The notes under the pieces: generated by a model
The model's input: the letters and a program-made list of their open reading frames with translations, nothing else
Told to the model about the DNA's origin: nothing
Database searches by the model: none
Shown: positions 26,647-35,757 of the stretch, piece by piece
Layout: each line of letters opens with the position of its first letter
How positions within the stretch are numbered: the stretch's first letter is position 1
NCBI GenBank assembly: GCA_945902745.1
Contig: CAMDNE010000007.1
Coordinates: 1-64,000, forward strand
Length of the DNA stretch: 64,000 nucleotides
Source of the DNA: Chitinophaga pinensis
GTDB taxonomy: Bacteria; Bacteroidota; Bacteroidia; Flavobacteriales_D; Crocinitomicaceae
Direction of reading: 5' to 3'
Program-made: the position numbers and the translations under genes

Positions 26647-27390
26647 ATGAAAAAATTTATACTTTCTTTTTCTGCAATTATTACTTTATCACTTTCAGGT
26701 GTGATTGCTCAAAGCAATGGAATCGAAATAAGATTAGATGGTTTGGGTGCTGATCTTTCTGGCACTGAAGTTATAATCAATTTAAGTACAGGTAATTATG
26801 ATGCTAATATGCATGTAACTAATAACACTGGTGCTGATGAAGGATGGAAGATTACACGTAGAAAAATAAGTGTTCCGGCTACTTGGACAGATGTTTTATG
26901 TTGGGGGCCAAATTGTTACCCAGCAAGTGGAGATTTATATACAACTCCAGGTGCTGCACCAATTGTAACCAATGGAACTGAATTGTTTTCAACAGGTGAG
27001 GTTGCTGATTTACACATGACAATAACGCCAGATCTAACATCAACAAGTTCTGCTTTGTATAGATATTACATCACAAATACTTTAGGAGCATATGTTGACT
27101 CTATTGATTTGAGTATTAATTTCACTTTAGGAGTAACATCTTTAAAGCAAACTACATCTTTGACAATTATTCCAAATCCAGCAGATAACAATGTAACAAT
27201 TGCATTAGGAGGAATAGAGAATTCTTCAGTAAAGATTATTGATGTATTAGGAAATGTTGTATACAATGAATCAATCAATAATGGTACTAAAAGCATTGAT
27301 GTTTCAAATTTCAAAAACGGAGTTTACTTTGTTTTGGTTGAAGCACCAGGTATTAAATCATTTAATAGAAAATTAATTATTAGACATTAA
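26647..27390 (+). CDS. Secreted protein with T9SS C-terminal domain
   Basis: The 247-residue protein has a signal peptide (MKKFILSFSAIITLSLSGVIAQ) and a middle domain of about 130 residues with a CWGPNCYPASG motif. A type IX sorting domain follows (LTIIPNPADNNVTIAL ... NGVYFVLVEA, ending NRKLIIRH). It is thus exported through T9SS to the cell surface or medium. The middle domain looks like a beta-sandwich of unknown function. It is monocistronic with a terminator downstream. Confidence 0.88.
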   Translation: MKKFILSFSAIITLSLSGVIAQSNGIEIRLDGLGADLSGTEVIINLSTGNYDANMHVTNNTGADEGWKITRRKISVPATWTDVLCWGPNCYPASGDLYTTPGAAPIVTNGTELFSTGEVADLHMTITPDLTSTSSALYRYYITNTLGAYVDSIDLSINFTLGVTSLKQTTSLTIIPNPADNNVTIALGGIENSSVKIIDVLGNVVYNESINNGTKSIDVSNFKNGVYFVLVEAPGIKSFNRKLIIRH

Positions 27391-27409
27391 TTTTCTCTAT
27401 TTCATATTT

Positions 27410-27438
27410 AAAAGATCGTTTTCGGACGGTCTTTTTTT
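27410..27438 (+). terminator. Terminator
   Basis: The stem AAGATCGT / ACGGTCTT (one T-G pair, loop 6 nt) is followed by a seven-T run, 20 nt after the T9SS protein gene. Confidence 0.85.
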
Positions 27439-27493
27439 ATGCCTTTTATTTCCTTCTTTTCTTATCTTTGAAACTAAATAAGTACTAATTTAT

Positions 27494-29056
27494 TTGCTAT
27501 TATTGAAATCAATTGTAATCATATATTTATTATTCGCTTGTGTTTCAAATGCGCTTTCTCAGCAAAATTCACTCTTCATTCAGTCTTATTTTAAAGATCG
27601 GCTTTTTGATAACTCAAAAGCTACGTCGTTTCAAGGGTCCTCCTTTTTACCAGCTTTCGAAAGTGATTATAATTTAAATTATACTAATAGAGATTCAAGT
27701 ATTCAGTATTATGAAGCATTAGAAGTTCTATATAAAAAGCATTTATTTGAAGTAAAGGGAAATAATTATTACCTAACAATTTCTCCTATTGTTGATTTTT
27801 CAATTGGTAAAGACCGAAAAGACACAACTAATCGACGTTTGTTTCAGAATACACGAGGTCTTTTTATAGAAGGAGATCTTTTTAAGAATTTTTCTTTCAC
27901 GACAGCGATTTATGAAAATCAAAGTCGTTTGTCTAATTACGAAAGCAATTATTATTCTTCAGTAGGCGAATTGTACCCGAACCAATCAACAGGAATTTAT
28001 ACCACTCAAAATGCAGTTATCCCTGGAAGTGGAAGAACAAAAGCGTTTAAAGCAGACGGTTTCGATTATGGTTATGCTGTTGGAAATATTGTTTACAAAC
28101 CTCATCGTTCCATTTTGCTAACTGCTGGAAACACGAGTCAATTCATTGGAGATGGCTATCGCTCACTTTTTTTATCAGATAATGGTGCACCAGCTCCGTT
28201 TTTAAGAGGCGTTTTCCAACTTTCAAAGAAATGGCAATTCAACTACTTCCGAATGCGGTTGATCAACTTAATGCGCAGACCTGTGAGTTCGTCCGTTGAA
28301 TCTTATTATGAAACCAAAGGATTTTCAGCCAATTATTTGACATATCAACCGACAAAAAAAATTGCAATAAGTCTTTTTGAAGGAATAATTTGGTCGAAAG
28401 GAGATTCCATTGTTTCAAAATCAGTCAATCCGTTATTTTATAATCCTGTGCCTTTTGTTGCTGAATTTGCATTAGCCGAAAAAGAAATCAATTCCGTTCT
28501 GGGATTGAATTTATCTTATTCTCCATTTCAATCACATAGATTATATGGTCAGTTTGCCATTGGAAATTTAAATACCGATCAAATTGCTTTTCAACTTGGA
28601 TACAGAGGGTACAATTATTTTGGTGTAAAGAATTTCATACTTCAATTGGAATACAACAATGTTTCTAAAGAAATGTATTCGTCAAATAACCCAAGGTTAA
28701 ATTACAGCCATTACAATTTACCATTAGGTCCCGTTAAAGGCAATGCTTTTCAAGAAGTAATAATTAGATCTAATTATGAAATCAAACGCGTTTATCTTGA
28801 TGTGAAAAGTATACTATATCTTCTTAAAGATTACGCTCCATTGGATTTGTTGCCAGTTAATAAAAACCTTACCCAACAATCAGGTACAATCTTTTTACAG
28901 CAAATAGAACTGGGATATCGCTTTAATAAAAAAATGAATTGGAATGTATACGGTAGTTGGCAATTTCGCTCAGAGAATCTTTCGAAAACTCAACTTACCA
29001 ATCAGTTTTCAATTGGTTTAAGAACGGGGATTAATAATCACTACAACGATTTTTGA
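27494..29056 (+). CDS. RemB-like outer-membrane beta-barrel protein 1
   Basis: The 520-residue protein has a signal peptide (IVIIYLLFACVSNALSQ) and a strand-rich body. The motif FIGDGYRSLFLSDNGAPAPF resembles the signature I associate with flavobacterial gliding protein RemB; the equivalent motif recurs in the next gene. No ATG is available: the start is a TTG at 27494 or 27503. A TATCTTTG -7 box (27463-27470) supports transcription starting just upstream. The two paralogues overlap by one base (TGATG), so they are translationally coupled. A role in gliding or capsule export is inference from the motif only. Confidence 0.78.
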   Translation: MLLLKSIVIIYLLFACVSNALSQQNSLFIQSYFKDRLFDNSKATSFQGSSFLPAFESDYNLNYTNRDSSIQYYEALEVLYKKHLFEVKGNNYYLTISPIVDFSIGKDRKDTTNRRLFQNTRGLFIEGDLFKNFSFTTAIYENQSRLSNYESNYYSSVGELYPNQSTGIYTTQNAVIPGSGRTKAFKADGFDYGYAVGNIVYKPHRSILLTAGNTSQFIGDGYRSLFLSDNGAPAPFLRGVFQLSKKWQFNYFRMRLINLMRRPVSSSVESYYETKGFSANYLTYQPTKKIAISLFEGIIWSKGDSIVSKSVNPLFYNPVPFVAEFALAEKEINSVLGLNLSYSPFQSHRLYGQFAIGNLNTDQIAFQLGYRGYNYFGVKNFILQLEYNNVSKEMYSSNNPRLNYSHYNLPLGPVKGNAFQEVIIRSNYEIKRVYLDVKSILYLLKDYAPLDLLPVNKNLTQQSGTIFLQQIELGYRFNKKMNWNVYGSWQFRSENLSKTQLTNQFSIGLRTGINNHYNDF

Positions 29057-30492
29057 TGGGTAAATTAACCTGCATATTTTTATTTATTCAATTGGGTGTT
29101 TATGGTCAAGGTGGAGTTGGTGTGCTTTATGAAGAAATGCCAAATGATTCCGTTTTACCATTAAGTAAAGAAATACACACTTCTTTAAAGCCAGAAATAA
29201 GAATTCAGAAGCCAACAATTGGTTTGATTCCATTAAAATCAAAATCCTCTCCTTTTTGTTTCATTACACCAGTATCTGATTTAAATTATCGCTATACAAG
29301 TCAATCTCACTATAGATTAGGTGCAGGAATAAGTCTCGAAAGTATTTCAAATAAAAAAATCTATTACCGAGCAAATATTATAGGTGGCAGTGGATTTGGC
29401 GATTCCTCTTTTTCTTCTCGCGGTTATTTTATGAAAGGTACTTCTTCCAACTATTCCTACCTTGATGCACGCGGACGCATCTCATATACGCCAAATTCTA
29501 TATTCAATTTTCAAATTGGGTTAGATCAAAATTTTATTGGCGAAGGAAATCGCTCCTTATTATTGAGTGATTACGGAACGCCCTCCCCTTTTGGATTAAT
29601 TCGTGCCAAATTTTGGAGAATTGAGTATTCCATCATGTATCAGTTTTTTAGAGAAAAAGTTAATTCAAATTGGCAAGCTAAAAACGGTGCCACTCACCAT
29701 ATTAGTTTCAACGCTACAAAATGGTTGAATTTTGGAGTATTTGAATCAGTCATCTTTCAACCAAAAGACACGATGCTTAATCGCGGTTATGATGTTGAAT
29801 ATTTGAACCCCGTAATCTTTTATCGTCCCCAAGAATATGCGCTCGGGTCATCAGACAATGTTTTGATTGGCGCAAGTTTTTCTGCTAAATATAAAAGCCA
29901 TGTGCTCTATGGACAACTGATTTTAGATGAGTTTTCATTAACAGAAATCAAGAAAAAATCTGGTTGGTGGGCAAATAAATACGGTGGGCAAATTGGGGTA
30001 AAAGGAAGATTTAACTTGGGAAAGACCGCTAGTTTTTACCGCATAGAATATAATTCAGTTAGACCTTATACCTATTCACATATTGGTTCAGGGCAAAATT
30101 ACGGAAATCAAGGAATGACATTAGCGCATCCGTATGGATCAAATTTCATGGAACTTTTGGGAGAATTTAAAATTCAAAAAGGAAAATGGGCATTAAAATC
30201 ATTTTTCAGTTATTTCCTTCAAGGATTAGATAAAGATGGCTTCAGCTATGGAGGAAATGTATACCAACCATACAATAATAGACCGTATGAATATGGCCAT
30301 TACATTGGACAAGGGAAAGGAAATAACGGATTTAGGGCTATAATAACAGTATCTTACCAAGTAATGAAATTCGGTAATCTTCAAGCCTTCTTTGAAAACC
30401 AATACCGCTATGACAGTGCTTTTAATAAATCGAGTTACATTCCGATGATTGGTTTACGCAGTCAGTTGTGGAATGATTATCGGAATTATTAA
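29056..30492 (+). CDS. RemB-like outer-membrane beta-barrel protein 2
   Basis: I chose the ATG at 29056, which overlaps the stop of the upstream paralogue in TGATG. The 478-residue protein has a signal peptide (MGKLTCIFLFIQLGVYGQ) and the motif NFIGEGNRSLLLSDYGTPSPF, matching that of protein 1. Other shared blocks are SHVLYGQLILDEF (SHRLYGQFAIGN in protein 1) and the strand-rich C-terminus. Sequence divergence from protein 1 is large, so the duplication is old. They may form a hetero-oligomer in the outer membrane. Confidence 0.78.
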   Translation: MGKLTCIFLFIQLGVYGQGGVGVLYEEMPNDSVLPLSKEIHTSLKPEIRIQKPTIGLIPLKSKSSPFCFITPVSDLNYRYTSQSHYRLGAGISLESISNKKIYYRANIIGGSGFGDSSFSSRGYFMKGTSSNYSYLDARGRISYTPNSIFNFQIGLDQNFIGEGNRSLLLSDYGTPSPFGLIRAKFWRIEYSIMYQFFREKVNSNWQAKNGATHHISFNATKWLNFGVFESVIFQPKDTMLNRGYDVEYLNPVIFYRPQEYALGSSDNVLIGASFSAKYKSHVLYGQLILDEFSLTEIKKKSGWWANKYGGQIGVKGRFNLGKTASFYRIEYNSVRPYTYSHIGSGQNYGNQGMTLAHPYGSNFMELLGEFKIQKGKWALKSFFSYFLQGLDKDGFSYGGNVYQPYNNRPYEYGHYIGQGKGNNGFRAIITVSYQVMKFGNLQAFFENQYRYDSAFNKSSYIPMIGLRSQLWNDYRNY

Positions 30493-30523
30493 AAAAGGCG
30501 GTTAACTTACTAGTCAACCGCCT
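30491..30523 (-). terminator. Terminator of the ssb cluster
   Basis: AGGCGGTT (30496-30503) pairs with AACCGCCT (30516-30523). The T run lies on the minus strand, so it ends the ssb transcript and only weakly serves the plus-strand gene. Confidence 0.8.
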
Positions 30524-30559
30524 ATATCTAACTGCACATCGTATTGTTTGATTAGATTG

Positions 30560-30886
30560 TTAAAGTCCTATAATGTGGCGTAATTCCACTTCGGTGACAC
30601 TCCTTTTTTTACCTTCTTGATTGAGATAGGTTCTGTTCACCAAGCGACCATGAATGGCAACTTTTTTACCTTTTTCTGCATATTCTTCAACGAATTGTGC
30701 CATGTTTCCCCAGGCAAAAATGCGGTGCCATTCTGTATCGGATTTTATTTTTCCGTTATTTGCTCGAAAGGTTTTATCTGTTGCCAAACTGAAGCGAGCA
30801 ACTTTGCTGCCGTTGTCAAACTTTGTGATTTCTGTTTGAGATCCGATGTTCCCAATTAATGTAATATGATTTCGTATTGCTGTCAT
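30560..30886 (-). CDS. Single-stranded DNA-binding protein, paralogue C
   Basis: The 108-residue single OB-fold SSB has N-terminal ITLIGNIGSQTEITKFDNGSKVARF, then the ssDNA-binding aromatic region TEWHRIFAWGNMAQFVEEYAEKGKKVAIHGRL. It ends at the last strand (ELRHIIGL) and lacks the Gly-rich linker and acidic tip (D-D-D-x-P-F type) that recruits partners in housekeeping SSBs. It is the last of three tandem ssb genes, 18 bp after the second. Confidence 0.93.
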   Translation of the reverse strand: MTAIRNHITLIGNIGSQTEITKFDNGSKVARFSLATDKTFRANNGKIKSDTEWHRIFAWGNMAQFVEEYAEKGKKVAIHGRLVNRTYLNQEGKKRSVTEVELRHIIGL

Positions 30887-30904
30887 AATTTGAATGATTT
30901 GAAT

Positions 30905-31216
30905 TTATAAGATTATTAAGTCGTTTACTTCAACTTCTGAGATGCATTTTCGTGCGCCGTTGTCTTTATAAAATCGAGTGACAAGCTTGCCTTCAACGGC
31001 TAAATCCATTCCAACAATACCCAATTCTTCCAAAACTTGCACCCATCGTCCCCAAGCTGTAAGGCGGTGCCAATTACTTCTTGTTTTTGTTTTACCAGTT
31101 TCGTCTAAATACATTTCTTTTGTCGACATTGTAAACTGTGCTATTTTTCTTCCATTTGCCAATTCAACAACTTTCGGGATTGAACTTACTTTTCCTATTA
31201 AATTTACGTGATTCAT
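30905..31216 (-). CDS. Single-stranded DNA-binding protein, paralogue B
   Basis: The 103-residue OB-fold SSB has VNLIGKVSSIPKVVELANGRKIAQF, then SNWHRLTAWGRWVQVLEELGIVGMDLAVEGKL. It is the most divergent of the three paralogues and also lacks a C-terminal tail (ends EVNDLIIL). It is the middle gene of the tandem cluster. Confidence 0.92.
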   Translation of the reverse strand: MNHVNLIGKVSSIPKVVELANGRKIAQFTMSTKEMYLDETGKTKTRSNWHRLTAWGRWVQVLEELGIVGMDLAVEGKLVTRFYKDNGARKCISEVEVNDLIIL

Positions 31217-31269
31217 GTTTGAGGTTTTAAAAGGAGCCGATTTCTCGACTCCGAGTTGGTGAATTAAAA

Positions 31270-31623
31270 TTATTTTACTGCTGGTTCGCTTTTCTGATTC
31301 AAGACTAAAAACTCTGTTGCTTCAATGATTGTAGCATAGCGTTTTTCGCCAGTTTTCGTTTCATACGATTGATGAATAAGCTTTCCTTCCAGGATTACCT
31401 CTTGCCCTTTATTGAGCGCTTTTTTAGCTCGTTCAGCTATTTTCCCCCAAGCATTTATGGTATGCCATTGGGTGTTGTCATGCCATTGACCTTCTTTGTC
31501 TTTGTAACTTTCATTGGTTGCCATTGTGAAGCGTGCCAACGTTTTACCTGTTTCGAAAGTTGTTACTTCCGGTTGTGCCCCAAGGCGGCCAATCAAACTC
31601 ACTTTGTTTCTTAATGTGTTCAT
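31270..31623 (-). CDS. Single-stranded DNA-binding protein, paralogue A
   Basis: I chose the ATG at 31623 (MNTLRNKVSLIGRLG); the frame extends to 31698 but the added residues do not fit the family. The 117-residue protein has QWHTINAWGKIAERAKKALNKGQEVILEGKL and a short tail ending KSEPAVK, again without an acidic tip. As first gene of the cluster it is probably transcribed from the 31624-31909 region, where CGTTTATAAACG (31757-31768) is a perfect palindrome that could be an operator; no clear promoter was found. Confidence 0.93.
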   Translation of the reverse strand: MNTLRNKVSLIGRLGAQPEVTTFETGKTLARFTMATNESYKDKEGQWHDNTQWHTINAWGKIAERAKKALNKGQEVILEGKLIHQSYETKTGEKRYATIIEATEFLVLNQKSEPAVK

Positions 31624-31909
31624 GTTGTAATTTTTAAAAGTTTGAAAAAATTGATTTGTAACCCTATCAGAAGTCATTTTCTGTATTCGACACTGCAAAA
31701 TTGGGGCACTATCAAAAGCACATTCGGTTATTTGTCGTTTTCTTTCGATTGTCTTTCGTTTATAAACGGTTATTATCGGTTAAAGCTTTTCTGTTCATGG
31801 TTTTATGAAGAAAAAATAAATTCTAATAAAAATTGATTTTCTATGAAAGAATGTCAAACATTAATAAATCAATTAATTATCTTTGAGTTAAACCGTTCAT
31901 ATTTTTATC

Positions 31910-32332
31910 ATGGCTCGAATACTTTTGTTTTTTCTCAGTAGTACACTTTTAGTTTCTTTTTCAGGTTATTCACAGAAAACAATTGAAACAATTAATTATG
32001 CAGGAGGTGACGTATATGAGGGACAAATCGAGAATGGTATGCCAAATGGCACTGGAAAAATGACCTGGATAAGTGGATCTAGTTATATTGGAAGTTGGCG
32101 AAACAATTTTCAAAATGGGCACGGTATAATGATTTGGGAAACTGGTGACGTATATGATGGAGATTGGGTAATGGGCGTTCAAAATGGTGTTGGAAAAATG
32201 ACTTGGAAAAGTGGCGATTATTATGAAGGTAAGTTCAAAGATGGTTTACTTGAAGGGAAAGGAACAATGTGGTTTGAGAACGGCATTATACAAAAAGGGA
32301 AATGGAAAGCAAATCAATTTGTTGTAAAATAA
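31910..32332 (+). CDS. Secreted MORN-repeat protein
   Basis: The 140-residue protein has a signal peptide (MARILLFFLSSTLLVSFSGYSQ) followed by four to five MORN repeats (GDVYEGQIENGMPNGTGKM, SSYIGSWRNNFQNGHGI, GDVYDGDWVMGVQNGVGKM, GDYYEGKFKDGLLEGKGTM). MORN hairpins bind lipids or proteins. It lies 22 bp upstream of a membrane histidine kinase in the same direction, so the two may be co-transcribed and functionally linked. Confidence 0.88.
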   Translation: MARILLFFLSSTLLVSFSGYSQKTIETINYAGGDVYEGQIENGMPNGTGKMTWISGSSYIGSWRNNFQNGHGIMIWETGDVYDGDWVMGVQNGVGKMTWKSGDYYEGKFKDGLLEGKGTMWFENGIIQKGKWKANQFVVK

Positions 32333-32354
32333 TAGTAAGATAATCATTTGTATC

Positions 32355-33569
32355 ATGGGTTTATTAGACACTCCAAATCATTCATATAAAGATTTTTACG
32401 ATATCGCTCGTTTTCGTTTGGCGTGGCGAATAAATATAATTCTAACCTTTACTTTATTCGGTGCAACAACCTTTTATTTTTTTAATAATCCAATTACAGC
32501 AATTCAATATTTTTCAGCTTTTATTATTGCTATCATCGGGGTAATCTACCTAGTTGTCACGAAGAAATATATCTTGGTTTCTTATTTCATGGTAATAAGC
32601 TCCATGATTTTAGTAATAACCACCATGTTATTCACGCTTGATGTTACGCATCTAGTAGAACCACTTTGGTTGATAATTATTGCTATTTTTTCCTATTTTA
32701 ACTTAGGGAAACGAACTGGACATGTCATACTTGGAATTGTTGGCATTGCTGTTTCATATTACTTATTTTTCAATCTCAACGATAATCTCTCATTAAAACG
32801 GATTCTTACTTTCAATGAATTAATTGGATTAATCATAGAATTTTCGATTTGTTTTTTTGTAGTTGGATACTTTATTTTCAATTTCATTGAAACCACAACG
32901 AATGCTGAGAAAAAATTCCGTGAGGCAAATGAAGCTTTAAACGAACAAAATAAAATGATCAATCTTCAAAATGAAGAAAAGACCGTTTTATTGCAAGAAA
33001 TTCACCATCGCGTTAAAAACAATTTGCAAGTTATTACAAGCTTATTGCGGTTACAATCTGCAGATATTAAATCCAAAGAAACGAAAATCCATTTTACTGA
33101 TGCCATCAATAGAGTAATGACAATGTCCTTGATTCATCAAAAAATGTATGAATCCAAAAATCTTTCTCAATTGGATGTTTCAGATTACTTCGAGACATTA
33201 ATAAAAGATTTAATTCGTTCGTCGTCTGTTAAGATTCCAATTGAAATTTCGATAAACTCTCATTTAGAAAAAGTTGGATCTAAAACGATTGTTCCGCTGG
33301 CATTAATGATTGCTGAACTTGTTTCCAATTCAATTAAACATGCTTTTGACAATAGTGGTAAAATTGTTGTTCATCTGAGTGCCGAAATAAATAACGTATT
33401 TGAACTGACGTATAAAGACAATGGTATTTGGAAAGAACAAGCCAATAATAACTCATTTGGTTTACAATTGATTGAAACATTAATTGAACAACTGGAAGGG
33501 ACTAAATCAGTTCAAACTTCAGAAAATGGAACAGAATATTGTATTTCTTTAAGTAATTTAGACGTTTAA
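32355..33569 (+). CDS. Membrane sensor histidine kinase, HisKA_2 type
   Basis: The 404-residue protein has six or so membrane helices (about 28-180), then a coiled coil (NAEKKFREANEALNEQNKMINLQ). The HisKA_2 phosphoacceptor box is EIHHRVKNNLQ (His217/218), followed by an HATPase domain (N-box ELVSNSIKHAF, DNGIW, FGLQLIETLIEQLEG). This group usually signals to stand-alone receiver proteins. No response regulator is adjacent. The MORN gene upstream may feed the signal; ribE follows 29 bp downstream. Confidence 0.92.
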   Translation: MGLLDTPNHSYKDFYDIARFRLAWRINIILTFTLFGATTFYFFNNPITAIQYFSAFIIAIIGVIYLVVTKKYILVSYFMVISSMILVITTMLFTLDVTHLVEPLWLIIIAIFSYFNLGKRTGHVILGIVGIAVSYYLFFNLNDNLSLKRILTFNELIGLIIEFSICFFVVGYFIFNFIETTTNAEKKFREANEALNEQNKMINLQNEEKTVLLQEIHHRVKNNLQVITSLLRLQSADIKSKETKIHFTDAINRVMTMSLIHQKMYESKNLSQLDVSDYFETLIKDLIRSSSVKIPIEISINSHLEKVGSKTIVPLALMIAELVSNSIKHAFDNSGKIVVHLSAEINNVFELTYKDNGIWKEQANNNSFGLQLIETLIEQLEGTKSVQTSENGTEYCISLSNLDV

Positions 33570-33598
33570 TTCATAAAATAAACTCCCAATCAACAATA

Positions 33599-34177
33599 AT
33601 GTTTACAGGTATTATAGAACAATTAGGTGTGGTGAAACACATCAAAAAAGAGAAAGAAAATATTGAGTTTACAATTGGTGCTTTGTTTGTTTCTGAGTTA
33701 AAAATTGATCAAAGCGTTGCTCATAATGGCTGCTGTTTGACCGTTGTGTCATTAAATGACAATGAATATACGGTAACCGCAATTAAAGAAACGTTAGAGA
33801 AAACGAACTTGGGCACATGGAAAGTTGGAACGAAAGTAAATCTTGAACGCTGTATGCAAATGAATGGTAGATTAGACGGTCATATTGTACAAGGTCATGT
33901 TGACACCAAAGCAGCATGCATTCAAATTGAAGATCAACAAGGCAGTTGGAAATATACATTTAACTACGTTGGGGGAAATGTTACCGTTGAAAAAGGATCT
34001 ATTACAGTGAACGGAACAAGTTTAACCGTTGTGGATTCCAAAGACAATCAATTCTCTGTTTGTATCATCCCATACACATACGACCACACCAATTTTCATC
34101 AACTAGAAATTGGAGATACTGTAAATTTAGAATTTGATATTATTGGGAAATACGTTGCGAAGTTGATGGGAAGATAA
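33599..34177 (+). CDS. ribE: Riboflavin synthase, alpha-type
   Basis: This enzyme dismutates two 6,7-dimethyl-8-ribityllumazines to riboflavin and the pyrimidinedione. The 192-residue protein consists of two lumazine-binding beta-barrel repeats. The canonical N-terminus MFTGIIEQLG, NGCCLTV and GHIVQGHVD, and the second-half NGTSLTVV are all present. It is the only riboflavin gene in the window. It may be read through from the histidine kinase gene (29-bp gap). Confidence 0.96.
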   Translation: MFTGIIEQLGVVKHIKKEKENIEFTIGALFVSELKIDQSVAHNGCCLTVVSLNDNEYTVTAIKETLEKTNLGTWKVGTKVNLERCMQMNGRLDGHIVQGHVDTKAACIQIEDQQGSWKYTFNYVGGNVTVEKGSITVNGTSLTVVDSKDNQFSVCIIPYTYDHTNFHQLEIGDTVNLEFDIIGKYVAKLMGR

Positions 34178-34197
34178 AAATTAAATCTTATTATTTT

Positions 34198-34734
34198 CTA
34201 CTTCCATTTCTTAACAATATGCTTCACTAAAATTTTTCTAAAGCGCTTAATGACTGAATCTCTGTTTGAGATGTTTCCACATTTTACAATATCGCTCCCT
34301 ACAAATTTTCCATTTCTATAAAAAAGGAATTCAAAACTTACGGATGTAACTTCATCTCTATATAGTGGGAATAAATTTCCGGCATTCAATGCTGTTGCAA
34401 TATCATCGTTTCGTTCTGAAATTCTGTATTTTTTATCATACCCACGAATTGAAATTAAAACATAGGTGTCAACTCCTTTCGCTGCAACAACTTTCTGTAT
34501 CGAATCTGTTGCTAATATCGCGGCGTCACTTCCGAGTTTCATCATGTTTAAGGAAGGAATCGCTTTTATGCCAGCATCCGTCAACAACTCAGTTAAATTA
34601 ATTTCCAACGCATAACGGTCTTCTTCCTTGTCCATTTGACCAATTACCAATGCATTTGTTAAATGAAGGTTCTTTGTTTGTCCAAATGCCAAATTTGAAA
34701 GAAAAAGCAAAAGAATCAGCGCGTATTTTTTCAT
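34198..34734 (-). CDS. Exported protein of unknown function (178 aa)
   Basis: A signal peptide (MKKYALILLLFLSNLAFGQ) precedes a compact alpha/beta domain (LHLTNALVIGQMDKEEDRYALEINLTELLTDAGIKAIPSLNMM) and a basic C-terminus (KRFRKILVKHIVKKWK). The start resembles the LptE/LolA-like small periplasmic proteins only in size; I do not recognise a family. It lies 9 bp downstream of metF in the same direction, so they are likely co-transcribed. Confidence 0.8.
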   Translation of the reverse strand: MKKYALILLLFLSNLAFGQTKNLHLTNALVIGQMDKEEDRYALEINLTELLTDAGIKAIPSLNMMKLGSDAAILATDSIQKVVAAKGVDTYVLISIRGYDKKYRISERNDDIATALNAGNLFPLYRDEVTSVSFEFLFYRNGKFVGSDIVKCGNISNRDSVIKRFRKILVKHIVKKWK

Positions 34735-34743
34735 TGTATAAAG

Positions 34744-35694
34744 TTAAAAAATTTCTTTGGCTATCGCCTTTACCATTGTTGAGTTTGACATTGTATAATA
34801 ATGAATACAAGGAACTCCAGCTTCTTTCAATTCTTTCGATTGTTGAATTCCCCATTCAATACCTAATTGCTCTACTTGCTTATTGTCTTTGCATTTCAAT
34901 AATTCAGAAGAAAGGGCTTCTGGATAATCAATTTTAAAGAATTTTGGCAAAAAGGTAATATGTTCTAACGTTTTAATTGGTTTCAATCCAGGAATAATAG
35001 GAACTGTAATACCAATTTCACGACATGCTTTTACAAAAGAGAAATACTTTTCATTATCAAAGAACATTTGAGTAACGATGTATTCCGCTCCAGCGTCCAC
35101 TTTTGCTTTTAAAAATTGTAAATCTGTCGTTAAATTCATTGCTTCGAAATGCTTTTCAGGATAACCAGCTGTACCAATACAAAAGTCTGTCGGTTCAAGT
35201 TGTACGTCATCCATCATATAATTTCCTTTATTGATTTCAACAACTTGTTCAATCAATTCAACCGCAAAACGATGACCGTCTTTGTGTGGCTTAAAGGTTG
35301 ATTCTGTTTTAATAGAATCTCCTCTCAAAGCTAAAACATTATCAATTCCTAAAAATTGCAAATCAATTAACGCATTTTCAGTTTCTTCTTTACTGAAACC
35401 ACCACAAATCAAATGAGGAACTGCATCAACTTGGTATTTATTCATAATTGCAGCACAAATACCAACCGTTCCAGGACGTTTTCTGATAGCAATTTTTTCT
35501 AAAAGCCCATTTTCACGTTCCTTGTAAATAAATTCTTCTCTGTGATAGGTTACATTTACAAAACGTGGCTTAAACTCCATCAAGGGATCAATTCCATCAT
35601 AAATTGATTGAATACTTTTGCCTTTCAAAGGAGGTAATATTTCGAATGAAAATAAGGTGTCTTTTGCTGCTTTAAGGTGTTCTGTAACTTTCAT
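34744..35694 (-). CDS. metF: 5,10-methylenetetrahydrofolate reductase
   Basis: MetF is a FAD-dependent TIM barrel that reduces methylene-THF to 5-methyl-THF for methionine synthesis. The 316-residue length is normal. Visible blocks are FSFEILPPLKGKS, VNVTYHR, PHLICGGFSKEE, ALRGD and EYIVTQMFFDNEKYFSFV. A minus-strand TATCTTTG box (35714-35721) 20 nt before the ATG is a good -7 element. A short decayed repeat of GAATTAG/GAATTAAG units (35724-35755) lies upstream. Confidence 0.96.
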   Translation of the reverse strand: MKVTEHLKAAKDTLFSFEILPPLKGKSIQSIYDGIDPLMEFKPRFVNVTYHREEFIYKERENGLLEKIAIRKRPGTVGICAAIMNKYQVDAVPHLICGGFSKEETENALIDLQFLGIDNVLALRGDSIKTESTFKPHKDGHRFAVELIEQVVEINKGNYMMDDVQLEPTDFCIGTAGYPEKHFEAMNLTTDLQFLKAKVDAGAEYIVTQMFFDNEKYFSFVKACREIGITVPIIPGLKPIKTLEHITFLPKFFKIDYPEALSSELLKCKDNKQVEQLGIEWGIQQSKELKEAGVPCIHYYTMSNSTMVKAIAKEIF

Positions 35695-35713
35695 TGTATC
35701 AATTATTGAGGTG

Positions 35714-35721
35714 CAAAGATA
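35714..35721 (-). promoter_or_regulatory. -7 element of metF
   Basis: Minus-strand TATCTTTG is a perfect TAnnTTTG match, 20 nt before the metF ATG. The -33 region falls in GAATTAAG repeats and has no TTTG. Confidence 0.5.
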
Positions 35722-35757
35722 CCTTAGAATTAGGAATTAAGAATTAAGAATTGTTAA

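Noticed and set aside
35724-35755. GAATTAG/GAATTAAG simple repeat (similar at 37926-37950) as a CRISPR or regulatory array
   Set aside because: The units are 7-10 bp with no spacers. It is ordinary AT-rich simple sequence; no CRISPR array was seen in the window.
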